Notes: a model not told the origin generated them from the sequence alone. A DNA stretch of 64,000 nucleotides from Phycisphaerae bacterium (GCA_030426385.1 JAUHYI010000002.1:62001-126000), one strand, 5' to 3'. Positions 53,601 to 63,600 are shown, numbered from the stretch's first letter. A program made the numbers and translations.

Positions 53601-56370
53601 TGCTTGATTTCACCAACAAATGATCCAAAACATAGTCATTTGTGACACAACATTTTGATAAACATGATTCGGGAACGATCCGATTCGTGACTTGGCAAGT
53701 CGCCATCTTGGGTTCTTCAAGTATTTCTCCGATAGCAGGTATTGCTTTTAGTGCAATTGAATATGACCCTTGATCATCTATTGCAAATGTGACGGTGATA
53801 TGCTGGGTTTGATAGCAATTTCCTTCAAGTCCAACAAGTTCTGCGTTGGCCAATGGTTGAAAATCAGATTTCGCACGTCGGGCTTGCGGGCTATCGTCGC
53901 CAATGCGTAACAATTCGTCTTTCAATCGCATCTCATAAAATCCGGCAAAGTCATTAACATCCTTGTCTGTTTCAACGGCCTTTTGGATAGATGGAGCGAT
54001 GGCGGCCATTTTATTGCCCGCCATTGGTTGATGCATTGATTTTTTGTGATTAAGAGCGCATGAACTGATCTGATCGTTATCTGTCTCACGAACTTTTACT
54101 GAAATCAGCTTTTCATAACTGTCAACGCCGTTACTGACCGTCGCCTTAGCAATAGCTTGTCCACTGAAATGCTCGTTCAATACCTTAATTTGGGTATTCA
54201 GAACACAACTGCCTGCAATCTTTCTTATCCAATTTTCGACAAATTGTTCAGTAATCGCAGACGAAGTGATGTCGTTGATAAGTTGGCCCGATCGTTTCGC
54301 CCAATTATTGACATGGCGTTCAAAATCCGTCTTGCCGGGATAATACAACTTTGCCTGAGGAAATCGGTGTCGAATGTCTCGCCAACGCAGCGGATCAAAT
54401 GTGAAAAGTTCTGCATTTGACCCACCGCCGATTGCAGCATAGAGCATTTCGCCACGTTGGTCGATTTCTTTACCAGCTTGGGCATACATTTGATAAATGA
54501 ATTCTTCGAAGGATAAAGAGGGAGCAAAGCGATTCAGCTTTGGACATGAGGGGCCACTGTCGTGCAATTCATCAAGACGGCCAAGATTCTGGTCCATTTC
54601 TTCGCGACTTGCTTCCAGATCGAGTTTAGCCTGCTCAATACTTTCCGCTATGCGTTTTGCAGCTTCATCATTATTTACACCCAAGAGTGATTTAACCACC
54701 AGGTCACGAATAACGCTTTCAAACTGGTCGCCCTCATCACCTTGACCACGCGATGTGGATTCTAAAATGGATTCCACATCACCAACTGTCGAAGCCACAG
54801 CCTGTAGCTTTTCCATGAGTGTGGCAACGATTTTATGTTCAACCGATCCCTCCACGATGAGGTTGAACACCACGACGTGCTTATATTTAGAACCAAGACG
54901 CTGGATGCGTCCAATGCGCTGTTCGACGATCATCGGATTCCATGGCAGATCAAAATTAACCAATGTATTGGTCACTTGCAGGTTGACACCTTCTGCACCG
55001 GAATCTGTTGAAACAATGACGTTAATATCAGGGTTATCTTTGTGAAATCGTTCAATTACATCGCGATTGCCTTGCGTATTACCGCCCTCGATAAATCCGA
55101 ATTTCACGCCAGCTTCTATCAGTGCACGACCAATGGCCCGTTGTGTGGCTCGACGAATCGTAAAAACCAGCAGTCGCCAGTCACTTCGTTGCTTTTGAAG
55201 CTCATGAATTATTTGCAAAAGACCATCTATTTTGGCCGGGCGACCACTTTGGGCAAGTTCCCACGCGCGACCTGATACGGCTTCCCATCTATCGGGCCGG
55301 CGTTTTGCCATATTGGTTATTTGGTCAGCTAGCGCGTCAGGGCTGCTGAATAATGCTCGTAATACAGAAGACTGCTCTAGGCCGTTTAGATCTTCCAGAA
55401 TGCCCTTCACCAGTTCATTTAGCTCTATCTCAACATCCGTCGGAGGGACGGTAAAAAGTCGAACGTGACGCGTAGGAAAAACTAGGTTTGCATCGGCGCG
55501 CCTGGTTCTCGCAATAAATTTCCGCAAAACGCCGCGAAACGTTTCTTCAGTACCAGGTCTTAAAAGACGAGCTTTGTCATTCCCTAAAAAATACGATTTG
55601 AATTCATCTGGATTTCCCAAGGGATGGTGATCTTTCCCCTGCGCAGCATTCAGGCAGTCAATTAGCGAATAAAGATCCCATAGCCTGTTTTGAATGGGTG
55701 TAGCGGTTAATAGAAGCACATACTTAAAGAAACTCGCTTCCAGTGCTTCTCGAATGCGCGTTGCCATTACAGGTGTTTTGGGACTTCCATGCAGATTTCT
55801 GATCTTGTGCGCCTCATCAATGATGAGCATATCGAACGTATTGGATGGCAAAAGCGGCAAACGCGGACATGCGGTGTGATAAGTGCTTACAACGACTGAA
55901 GTCTCTGAGTCGACAGCGTCCTCAAAATTTTTACCACCCGTCGCGAAGACGGCATCTATGCCAAATCTAACCTTGAGCTCCTCCACCCACTGTGACCCGA
56001 GTATGCTTGGGCAGATCACCATGGCTCTTAGGACTTTGCGCCGAGACATGAGTTCACTGAGTATTAAGCCGGCACTTATTGTTTTTCCCAGTCCGACATC
56101 ATCGGCGATTAGTGTCACCGGCAGGCGTCGACAAAATGTGATGAGGTTCCGAATCTGGTGGGCAAATGGTTTGAAATCGGGATGCCATGTATGTTTGGAT
56201 TCAAGGTCGCTCTCATCATGAATAATGATTGGATTGGCCAGGCTCCACTCATGAGCTGCCAAATGCAAACGGTATTCGGCGTCAATCCCTGTCGGCTTTA
56301 AAGGGTTTACTGTCACGTTTGTACACTGAACAGGCGTTATCTTATGTGATTGTTTTTTTTGAGTTCCCAT
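50632..56370 (-). CDS. Giant SNF2/HepA-type helicase with about 59 tandem 15-residue repeats
   Basis: 1912 residues. Residues about 60-560 form a superfamily 2 SNF2/RapA-like motor: motif I ADDVGLGKT (89-97), DEAH box (IIDEAHK, 185-188), LLLTATPIQNRLWDLYSLID, STDSGAEGVNLQV, and motif VI QRIGRIQRLG (484-493). Residues about 560-890 are helical and mixed. Residues 892-1777 are an array of roughly 59 units of 15 residues with consensus [C/S]-[D/E]-V-[S/T]-G-K-x-x-L-P-D-E-L-V-x, some units starting with Cys and others with Ser. Residues about 1800-1912 are a small C-terminal domain. Part of the array is arranged as three copies of a higher-order repeat of about 181 residues. It is the last gene of the run from 64000 leftward; a 122-base gap precedes it. 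It is probably a defence-related DNA translocase; the role of the array is unknown. Confidence 0.9.
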   Translation of the reverse strand: MGTQKKQSHKITPVQCTNVTVNPLKPTGIDAEYRLHLAAHEWSLANPIIIHDESDLESKHTWHPDFKPFAHQIRNLITFCRRLPVTLIADDVGLGKTISAGLILSELMSRRKVLRAMVICPSILGSQWVEELKVRFGIDAVFATGGKNFEDAVDSETSVVVSTYHTACPRLPLLPSNTFDMLIIDEAHKIRNLHGSPKTPVMATRIREALEASFFKYVLLLTATPIQNRLWDLYSLIDCLNAAQGKDHHPLGNPDEFKSYFLGNDKARLLRPGTEETFRGVLRKFIARTRRADANLVFPTRHVRLFTVPPTDVEIELNELVKGILEDLNGLEQSSVLRALFSSPDALADQITNMAKRRPDRWEAVSGRAWELAQSGRPAKIDGLLQIIHELQKQRSDWRLLVFTIRRATQRAIGRALIEAGVKFGFIEGGNTQGNRDVIERFHKDNPDINVIVSTDSGAEGVNLQVTNTLVNFDLPWNPMIVEQRIGRIQRLGSKYKHVVVFNLIVEGSVEHKIVATLMEKLQAVASTVGDVESILESTSRGQGDEGDQFESVIRDLVVKSLLGVNNDEAAKRIAESIEQAKLDLEASREEMDQNLGRLDELHDSGPSCPKLNRFAPSLSFEEFIYQMYAQAGKEIDQRGEMLYAAIGGGSNAELFTFDPLRWRDIRHRFPQAKLYYPGKTDFERHVNNWAKRSGQLINDITSSAITEQFVENWIRKIAGSCVLNTQIKVLNEHFSGQAIAKATVSNGVDSYEKLISVKVRETDNDQISSCALNHKKSMHQPMAGNKMAAIAPSIQKAVETDKDVNDFAGFYEMRLKDELLRIGDDSPQARRAKSDFQPLANAELVGLEGNCYQTQHITVTFAIDDQGSYSIALKAIPAIGEILEEPKMATCQVTNRIVPESCLSKCCVTNDYVLDHLLVKSSKSGRRALAAYTAVCEASGTRLISDELQKSDASNRLVDRDLLIKSVASNGRALKEELTQCEYTDDWVLPGELVVSDVTGMKSRIDQLRQSPISNKRSHNDDFVKCELTGDWVLPEETVTSDMSNRVIRHDRTVTSEQAPHRVGALDEMAVCDMTGSKLLSDEVGICSVSGKTVELSRLAKAEDGHLVLPDQLVKCEVSGKMLLPDQVAVSSVSGKRVDQKLLLPSELSTLLALPEEMVTCEFTGDIVLCNEVVTSDVSAKAMRMDEARTSSITGRIGHTSESHDLCDERVALLDEVRQSDVINSQEIIPLGEEVRSDKSGRYGSKRESVLCFISHKQLLIDEIESCAVTGEKADIDLMVRSDVSGKFALPDEVLQCEVTSKVLLPEEAGRSDVSGKLVEQSLLHRSQLSSRLGLEHELQKCEFSGDMVLIDETVKSDVSGKVMRKDAAHYSSISARVGHKSEIEVLPDGRESLVDEFRRSEVKGSKEIIPIGEEVRSEKSGRCGAKSEVITCSLSQRQLLIDEAERCAITGKRADVDLMAKSDVSGKFALPDEALQCEVTSKVLLPEESGRSDVSGKVVERSLLHQSQLSSRFGLTSELHKCDFTGDMVLIDEIVKSDFSGKCFRQDEAITSDLTGRIAHISESVETSAGKRALLDEVLQSSLSNKYSPIEKAAKSERSGRIGLPNEMMTCEASGRLLLRDEVARCMVSGKLVDSELLESSEASTLKCLPECMAICKETNRRLLPSEMGVCAESGWHVDKRLLATSDISGLAALPRYLKACVVTGDKGLPNELGACELTGDFVRPDLLSICCVTGKSIRKDKLVRSAVSGEFMSPTVVVRSVIDERPCMPDEAIICPWVGPILPGQSRQCAATGFAMAEPLISKSTGEFRLIQMAFDGKVKAQRVSGLERWLKRESGNRIGNVKSMFALRSPKGHGILLVGTFTVMADFLFGPRPQRFAALIQEEPRVLLGHVCIERKTKTGWVRISTNE
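51040..53697 (-). repeat. Coding tandem array: 45-bp units, with a 543-bp higher-order repeat
   Basis: DNA for the 15-residue repeats of the helicase. Successive units differ at DNA level, but a block of 12 units recurs three times: cysteine codons of equivalent units lie at 53152-53154, 52612-52614 and 52069-52071, spaced 540 and 543 bases. The second and third blocks are the most alike (compare 51901 onward with 52444 onward), which suggests the most recent duplication. Two 29-residue and one or two 17-residue irregular units recur in each block. Confidence 0.9.
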
Positions 56371-56492
56371 CCAAACCCCATATCAATATGTATTAAAAGG
56401 CATCCCGCGGTTGTTTATTAAAAATTGCGCGAGTGGTTTAAGGTGTCCCCGGTATGTTTATATTTAACATTAAAGGCATATAATGTTCGTCT

Positions 56493-58586
56493 TCAGCAAG
56501 AATCCGTTTCGAAGTCTTCAATAAATTCAGAGCCTGGGCTTATTCCGCTAACAAGCAAATGGTCTCGCGCCCGTGTACATGCCACATAAAGCAAGTGTCG
56601 TTCTGATTCATAGATGGATTCAAGATCGGCTTCGTCGCCAACAGAATTAATTCTGACGTGCGATGGGACAATGTCATCATCACATGCGGCAACGACCACG
56701 GCTTTAAACTCAAGGCCTTTGGCGTCGTGCATCAATCCGATGGCCACAGATCCTTCATCCGTTGAGCCTTGACTTTGAATTCGGCAACTGCTTAGTTTGG
56801 CCTCACGCACGGCTGCACTGGCGCGAGAGATTTCATTTTCACTTCGAACGAACACGGCCACTTCATGAGGAAGTAAGCCATCTGCAGTGCGTTCTTTCAG
56901 CCACGCGGCTATTTGATTCTGTTCATTGATTTCAGAATCAGCGATGCAAATTGACGGATGCGGGCCGTTAAATGCGGATATAGTGCCCCGCCGTTCGTCA
57001 GTGAGTCCATCCACATCACTGACATTGGCTGCCAGCAACTTGTCCGCCAACTGCCGAATTTGATGTGAGGTGCGGTAGTTCACCTTCAATGTCTGCGATC
57101 GCCCGCGAACATCGACGCCAAGCGATTTCCATGAAAACGGCATTTGAAATATCTGCTGCCCTAAATCACCACTGAAAAACAGACCATCTTTTGTGTCGCC
57201 TGCCACACTGGCAAGGAATCGCAATTGGGGAATTTTTATGTCTTGTGCCTCATCGACGAGTATATGCATTGGTGCCTTGACGACACCGTCATTTACCTGT
57301 CGAGTGGTTTCGGCAAATACGTATGCCATGGTGACTAGGCCGCCGCGATGTAATGATTCAATCACCTCGCTGAAAATCTGCCACGCCGCTTGCCGTTGTT
57401 TTTCACCCAGCCGCGTCTTGCGTCCGAGCCTTACCACATCACGGTACATCTTCCATGTTTGAATTTGCCATGGGTCGACAATGTCATGCCACTCTGCCAG
57501 TAAGAATTTCATTGAAAATCGATGGTCGGATACTGCATCGGATGCCTGTTGCAAGAGCGTTCGAATCATCCCAGGCGTCGCAACACGAGCCTGATCGACA
57601 GCGTTTTCATAAAGTTCCAGGCCTACCTCATCAATTGATCGAACTTTAATACGATCAGTTAGCAATTGATTCTGGCCAACCAGTCGAGCCAGTTTTTGGC
57701 GTAGCATTCGCGCCAAGGTGATCGAAAACGTCGTCAACAGGATTTCATCATTTTCATATCGCCTGGCAAGTTCGACAGATCGATGCAAGGCCACGATCGT
57801 TTTGCCGGTACCGGCCGAACCCAGCACACGTGCCGGCCCATTAAATTCGCTTTCCACGATTTGCCGTTGCGTGGGATGCAAAAAGACAGCCCATTGATCC
57901 CATGGATAATCGAGGGCTTGTTGCAATTCCTCAGTCGATGCCACCAGTCGGAATCGCCGCTGGGCATCGGGATGTTCGAATGGATCAGTTTCCTGATGCA
58001 CATCTACAACGGCAGGTGTCTCGCCCACGGCTAAGGCAAGCAGCGCTTCCGCAGCCTCGGCCGGCAAATGATCTGCAATGTCAAGTAAGCGGTCTTCGTC
58101 AGCTGCTTTGACGGTTTCCAACCAATCTTGCGGCACGCCATACGACAGCAATTGCTCATCGCCCACTCCGGCAAGCACACTTGCTTGTTCAATCTTGTGA
58201 GGTGCTGTCTGAATATCACGCGATGCGGCTTCCTTCGGCTTCTCAATCTCGAGTACCGTCTCACGAATTTCAACAAACTGCGCGGCCCCTGTTTTCGGAT
58301 GCGTTTCCAGCCGCCGCCGGTGGGCCCATGCGTACGCCTGATCATGGTGATCCACGTAGCACAGCAACATACTGTCGCCAGTCTTGTGCACAATCATCCG
58401 CAGATCGCGACTGACGCGCACCGACCAGAAATGCGAATCTTTGGACGACGTGATACGCTCGAAACTCTTACCACTGCCAACAGGATCAACCTGGAAATCA
58501 AAAGCGGTTTGCTTGGCCCGTTTCTGCTCATCATTGGTAAGCTTGGCTAGGCTATTTGTAAATGTGTGTGCGATTCGGAATTGCAT
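56493..58586 (-). CDS. RelE-like domain fused to a UvrD/Rep-type helicase
   Basis: 697 residues. Residues 1-90 look like a RelE/ParE toxin fold: FTNSLAKLTNDEQKRAKQTAFDFQVDP, then SVRVSRDLRMIVHKTGDSMLLCYVDHHDQAYAWAHRR, the usual 'R...R-x-I-x-x...V-x-H-x-x-A-Y' order. From about residue 210 a superfamily 1 helicase follows: HPTQRQIVE, Walker A GSAGTGKT (256-263), ILVDEAQDIKIPQ (motif II), KVNYRTSHQIRQLADKLL (motif IV), MHDAKGLEFKAVVVAACDDDIVP, and RHLLYVACTRARDHLLVSG (motif VI). It probably unwinds DNA or RNA at a target chosen by the first domain. It follows the GHKL gene by 36 bases on the same strand. No antitoxin is present. Confidence 0.9.
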   Translation of the reverse strand: MQFRIAHTFTNSLAKLTNDEQKRAKQTAFDFQVDPVGSGKSFERITSSKDSHFWSVRVSRDLRMIVHKTGDSMLLCYVDHHDQAYAWAHRRRLETHPKTGAAQFVEIRETVLEIEKPKEAASRDIQTAPHKIEQASVLAGVGDEQLLSYGVPQDWLETVKAADEDRLLDIADHLPAEAAEALLALAVGETPAVVDVHQETDPFEHPDAQRRFRLVASTEELQQALDYPWDQWAVFLHPTQRQIVESEFNGPARVLGSAGTGKTIVALHRSVELARRYENDEILLTTFSITLARMLRQKLARLVGQNQLLTDRIKVRSIDEVGLELYENAVDQARVATPGMIRTLLQQASDAVSDHRFSMKFLLAEWHDIVDPWQIQTWKMYRDVVRLGRKTRLGEKQRQAAWQIFSEVIESLHRGGLVTMAYVFAETTRQVNDGVVKAPMHILVDEAQDIKIPQLRFLASVAGDTKDGLFFSGDLGQQIFQMPFSWKSLGVDVRGRSQTLKVNYRTSHQIRQLADKLLAANVSDVDGLTDERRGTISAFNGPHPSICIADSEINEQNQIAAWLKERTADGLLPHEVAVFVRSENEISRASAAVREAKLSSCRIQSQGSTDEGSVAIGLMHDAKGLEFKAVVVAACDDDIVPSHVRINSVGDEADLESIYESERHLLYVACTRARDHLLVSGISPGSEFIEDFETDSC

Positions 58587-58622
58587 CTCAATTTCACAAG
58601 CTTTGATGTGTTAGTTGCCTAT

Positions 58623-60590
58623 TTAATCAAAAAGGCCATCACTGTCATTTGGAGGTGTAAGAAAGCTGTCAAGTTCTTGTTGATGCTCCTTAAAAAATGG
58701 CGCTTCTTTGACTCGTTCACGAAGGCGCAGAAGACGGCTATCTGCACGCGCCAGCACGTTCGCGAAGAGCATTGGCCTGATCTCTACCTGCCGATCTTTT
58801 TCCCACCTTGCCTCCTCCTCATGGGTCGCAATAGTTTTGCCCAAGGCGAAACAACGGATGGACTGAGTTCTATTCGTTAAATGGCCTGTTGAGAACAACT
58901 CTTTTATGTACTTCCAAGATTGAGCTTTTTCATCGCTCCCGATTGAGACGCCAGGCCTCTTGAGCTCAATGATCACCAATCGGTCGGTTCCGCATTCTCC
59001 ACCGTTCGTATCAAAGAAGGGGTAGGAGTAGAGGCCGGCCGTTCCGTCAGGCAAAATCGCAAAACCAGGCCGGTTTCGACTTCCCTTTCCGTCGGGATTC
59101 TTAAAAAGCTTTTGGACAACAGTCGTCATGCTTTGGTTGGACGTATATTCAATCGTCTCGAACTCTGGACCAAAAACCCATAAGGCCTTCTCGAATAAAG
59201 GCTGAAGCTCTTGGACCTCTAGCGTCGCATCACTGTTCGTGCGGTGTCGGAGCTCTTCGACGAGCTTGAGACGTTGCTCAATCTCATCCAATACAGCCTT
59301 TGCCATATCGAGGGTCCATCGCTCAAGCATTTCATGTAGTTCGTCGAGTTGATCTGGCCCGTACTGACTCAATGTGCCAAGTAACGCATACCCCGATTTG
59401 GATTGTTCCAGATTCACCACAATCTCGGAGAGCTTCACAACATCGGCTTCCTTAATGGATGGACACTTCACCTGTACCTCATTTACAAAAGTCGTCCAAT
59501 TCTCACGTCCCAACGGGCCAATGTCTTTGAGTTTGGTACGATTGTGCTCCCGTGCCCTTGCAACTGTTGCCTTACGATCATCTTCTGAAACCGATGTCAT
59601 ATGATCTCGAACGCGGTTATGTACAACCAAAGATGCATCAGCAAATGACTGATTATCTGGATCGAATCCAGACCAATCCGGCTTGATTGCGCCAGAGTCA
59701 GCCAAATGATCTGCTCTCACAATGAAGGTAAATCGCTTTGCGGCGATTCGTCGGCCATCAACAAAATCCTGAAGACCAGCACCCTTCCACGAACACTCTC
59801 CGACCAACCGTCCACCAACATGCCAAGCAAGACCGTGTTGCCGCGTTGATTTATCGGTCAGATGCGTATCGATCACGATTAGATCGACTGTCTTGTCGCC
59901 AGGAACATCAAGTGTAAGCTTCTCAATGTTCGGATCATCAATATCCTCAAAAGAAACCTTTTGCTGATTCACCGTGACAACGAAGCTTGGGTTAGTCAGA
60001 AAACGCATTCCAATCTCGGCTCTGGCATCTTCCGCTGACAAATTTATTTTGCGAGGATTAGTACAACTGATCGTCGTGCCATCTTTGTCTGAATTGACAT
60101 CGGCGAGCAATTGCATGATCTCAAAAGGCTGGTCTGTACCTCGACTTACGCGATACTTGTTTCGCTTGCCTGCTTTATGGGTATCTACCTCATATGATTC
60201 GCCGAAGCAGAATCCAGACCAACGCCCAACACCGTTTCTACCGAAAGCGATTCGTTGTGCTTCGTGCTCACTTACAGCCGGTGGAAACAACACCAGTTCA
60301 CCGAACTCCTCACGACGGTTGTAGTTTAACGTCCGCCAGCGATGCCGAAACTCTTCGTCGGTCATACCAACCCCGTCATCCTGAATGCTGAACCGTTTTA
60401 TTCCAGGCCCGTCCGGCCAAGTGATCTTGACATTGCGAGCTCCGGCATCCCATGCATTGGCGATCAATTCAATAATGGCGGTTTTTGGATCAAGTAGTAT
60501 CTGGCTTCCAGCGTGCGTTTCGAGAAATCTCGGCGCGTACAGAACTCCGTCAAGAAGCGGAAGCTGCGATTGGTCTACTTTTTTTGCCAT
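58623..60590 (-). CDS. GHKL (MutL/Hsp90-like) ATPase with C-terminal nuclease-like domain
   Basis: 655 residues. The N-terminal ATPase has the three GHKL boxes: IIELIANAWDAGARNV (N box), FSIQDDGVGMTDEE (G1) and FGRNGVGRWSGF (G2 lid). The middle (about residues 210-440) is a transducer-like region. The C-terminal 200 residues have ELQPLFEKALWVFGPEFETIEYTSN, then RNRPGFAILPDGT...TDRLVIIELKRPGVSIGSDEKAQSWKYIKEL, a likely PD-(D/E)xK nuclease with E-x-K in IELKRP, comparable to DUF4263/Shedu-like ends. It begins 15 bases after the methyltransferase and precedes the UvrD gene, so it belongs to this operon. Paralogous GHKL proteins are common in defence loci; specific function is not known. Confidence 0.85.
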   Translation of the reverse strand: MAKKVDQSQLPLLDGVLYAPRFLETHAGSQILLDPKTAIIELIANAWDAGARNVKITWPDGPGIKRFSIQDDGVGMTDEEFRHRWRTLNYNRREEFGELVLFPPAVSEHEAQRIAFGRNGVGRWSGFCFGESYEVDTHKAGKRNKYRVSRGTDQPFEIMQLLADVNSDKDGTTISCTNPRKINLSAEDARAEIGMRFLTNPSFVVTVNQQKVSFEDIDDPNIEKLTLDVPGDKTVDLIVIDTHLTDKSTRQHGLAWHVGGRLVGECSWKGAGLQDFVDGRRIAAKRFTFIVRADHLADSGAIKPDWSGFDPDNQSFADASLVVHNRVRDHMTSVSEDDRKATVARAREHNRTKLKDIGPLGRENWTTFVNEVQVKCPSIKEADVVKLSEIVVNLEQSKSGYALLGTLSQYGPDQLDELHEMLERWTLDMAKAVLDEIEQRLKLVEELRHRTNSDATLEVQELQPLFEKALWVFGPEFETIEYTSNQSMTTVVQKLFKNPDGKGSRNRPGFAILPDGTAGLYSYPFFDTNGGECGTDRLVIIELKRPGVSIGSDEKAQSWKYIKELFSTGHLTNRTQSIRCFALGKTIATHEEEARWEKDRQVEIRPMLFANVLARADSRLLRLRERVKEAPFFKEHQQELDSFLTPPNDSDGLFD

Positions 60591-60605
60591 ATGTCCTGCT
60601 CCGCT

Positions 60606-63600
60606 CTATTCCACCCGAAAAACCTTCATCACCTCATCGCCTAAATGGTTGATCACTTTCACCGCAATCCTTCCGCCTTCGGGCTTGGCGAATTCTCGGG
60701 ATGTGTCGCTGTGCAGGCTCTCCCACGCTTCCTGATCGATCTCGGCTTTGAGCGTCGTCTTCAAGCTCTTGTACGGATCGTTGGCGCCGAGGAAATAGGC
60801 CTGCCGCACGAAGAAGCTTTCCTCGTTGTAGTCGGTATCGATAAACCAACAGGCGATGCCGTCGGCGTCGTCGCTGCGGACTTCGCCGGTCGCGGGATGG
60901 AACACGTCGACGCCATTGATGCGCACGCGAATCTGGCTGTACTTGGATAGATCCGCATCTTCCGGCGCATCCTCGGGTAGCAGAATGTCGATGTCCGGCT
61001 CGCCGAAGATGACGAACAGGTTGCCCTTGCCGGTATTTTTCAGATCGTCCGCCATGTGCAGGTCAGCATTCATGCGAGCCTTGAGCACGGGGATGCGTCC
61101 GAGCTTGCTGAATTCCGACGCCAGCGCTTCGTAGTTAAACGCACAGGCGATCACCACATCGAAATCCGCATCGCCTGCCTCGCGTGCGGCCATGACCAGA
61201 TCCTGCCTGGCCACGGTCCCGAATTCCGGGCCGATGAAGATCGCCGCCCGTTTATCTTTCGCTTGGCCCTTGTCCAGCTCTTCGTCGGTCCCTTCCACAT
61301 AGCGACCCTCGGCACAGATGAAATGCCCCGGCCAGGGCTTGATCGAATTGAACGTGATCTTGTCGCCCTTGTGCGCCTGTTGCACGCCGGCCGTTTTGAG
61401 GTTCTCCAGAATGACGCTGGCAAAATCGTCCGGGCTCGCGTGCGGGTCGGCTACTTTCGACTTGCCATGCTGGTCCTGCGGGTCGATCAATTCATCATCC
61501 GCGCCCACCCCCAACACCCGATGCGGGCTCAGCGATTCCACCGTGAACGGCCCGGCCACTCGCACCTTCTTCTTGTCCTCGTAAGGCTTGTCATAGAGAT
61601 ATTCAAAGTCAGCCCTGGCGGCAATCGAGGCGTCGATTTCCTTCTGACGCTGGATACGCTGCTCCCACCATTGTTCGTGCGCATCCTTGGCATCGGCCGA
61701 CCATTTCGCATCGGCGTCACGTGGGATTTCCCATTCTTCCCACTTTTGTTTGAGCGCTTTATTGAGTTTTTCACGCAGCGGTTCGAGACGCTCTTGAAAC
61801 CGTTCCCAGATCACGTCGATTTCACTGTTATTGGCGATCGATTTAAGCGTGATGTGCGGTACACGTTCATACACAAATCCCTGACGAATGGATGCTGACG
61901 AGCCGCGACCGCGAGGGAGCGGGCCCGCTTCCTGACGGGCGCGGCTCGTTTCAGGCAATTCCGTTCGCGTGATCTGCGCCTCTTTCTCGCGGCCCTCAAG
62001 CGAGTCGGCGAGCAGGTAATACGGATAGCGGGCGCCCATGATCCGTGCCCGCGCTAATGCCAGACTCACCCGCGAGGTGTCGATCGTGATCCACCGCCGA
62101 CCCCACTGCTCGGCCACATACGCCGTCGTCCCCGACCCGCACGTCGGGTCCAGCACCAGGTCCCCGGGGTCCGTGGCCATGAGGAGGCAACGCTGGACTA
62201 CTTTTTCCGTTGTCTGCACAACATATACTTTGTTCAAACCACTTCCTGTCGCTGTATCAGTCCACAGATTCGACAGCGGAGTAGACGACGAGTCCTCGAG
62301 GAAACGGATGTAGCTTAGAGATGTCTTACCTGCTGCAACGCGATTAGCTTTGATTGCGCGAAGCATGCCTTCTTCCTGAATTCCCCACCACCTCGATTTG
62401 CTTGTGAATCTCTTACCTTCCAACACCACCTCGTACTTCGCACCAGGCCCCGGCTTTGTCAAATTGTCGTATCGAAATACCCGCATGCCTTCCGGCAGGG
62501 GCACTGATCCGGCCTGTTCATCGCGTGTGATTCGTCTGGCGGACAAGTCGGGAAACAGTCCTTGCACATAAGCGTCTGCACCATCTCCGCCAAGAGCTTT
62601 TTCCAACCTCAGCGAGCGGATCTTCACGGAATCGGCTGCTTTGGCGTACCAAAGAATGAAATCGTTTTGCCGCGGTATCGTGACGCTTCCGAGTCCAGAA
62701 GACTTGACGACAATGAGTTCAGAAATGAAGTTGCCATCCCCAAACACCTCATCCATCACTGCTCGCACGCGGTGGACGTTTTCGTCGCCGATCTGGACGA
62801 AGATCGAGCCGGTGTCGTGGAGCAGGTCGCGGGCGGCGGTGAGGCGGTCGCGGAGGTAGGTCAGATAGGAGTGGATGCCGTCGCGCCAGGTATCGCGGAA
62901 GGCTTTGACCTGTTCGGGTTCGCGGGTGATGTGGTCGGCCTTGCCGTCCTTGACGTCGCGGGAGGTGGTGGACCACTGGAAGTTGGAATTGAACTTGATG
63001 CCGTAGGGCGGGTCGAGGTAGATGCACTGGACCCCCCCACGTAGTCCCTCGCGCTCCGCCAGTGATGCCATAACCGAGAGCGAGTCGCCGAGGATCATGC
63101 GGTTGGACCAGTGGGCGTCGTGTTGATAGAACTCGGTCTTGGCTTCGAGATCGTCGGGCAGGCCGTTGAAGTCGGCGAAGAGGTCGAATTGTTCGCCGGT
63201 GAAGGGGGCATCGCCGGCGCGGGCAGCATCGACGGCCTTGCGGGCAATCTCAGCGGCTTCGGTCTGACGCCGAAGGTCGTCGATGAGCACCTTGGGATGG
63301 ACCTTCTCCTGAATGAACAGCGGCGGAGCCTGCACAACAAGATTAGCGTCATCAAAAGCGTCCTGCCCGTCTTGATTGTCCTGGGCGTATTTGCCCCGCC
63401 AGATGAGCTGCGGATCGAGATCGCGATTGCGTTGTTGCATTTCGTCCTCAAGCGGATTCGTCGTGTTGCCCTGGGCATCGGTCATGCCCGGCCGAGGATA
63501 GGTCACCGGCACGGGCTTCTGATCATCCTTGTGCATGATCGACTCAAACTCTGCGGTGGGAATGTTCTTGCGCGAAGCCTCGGTGTGCTTGAGGGCCTGG

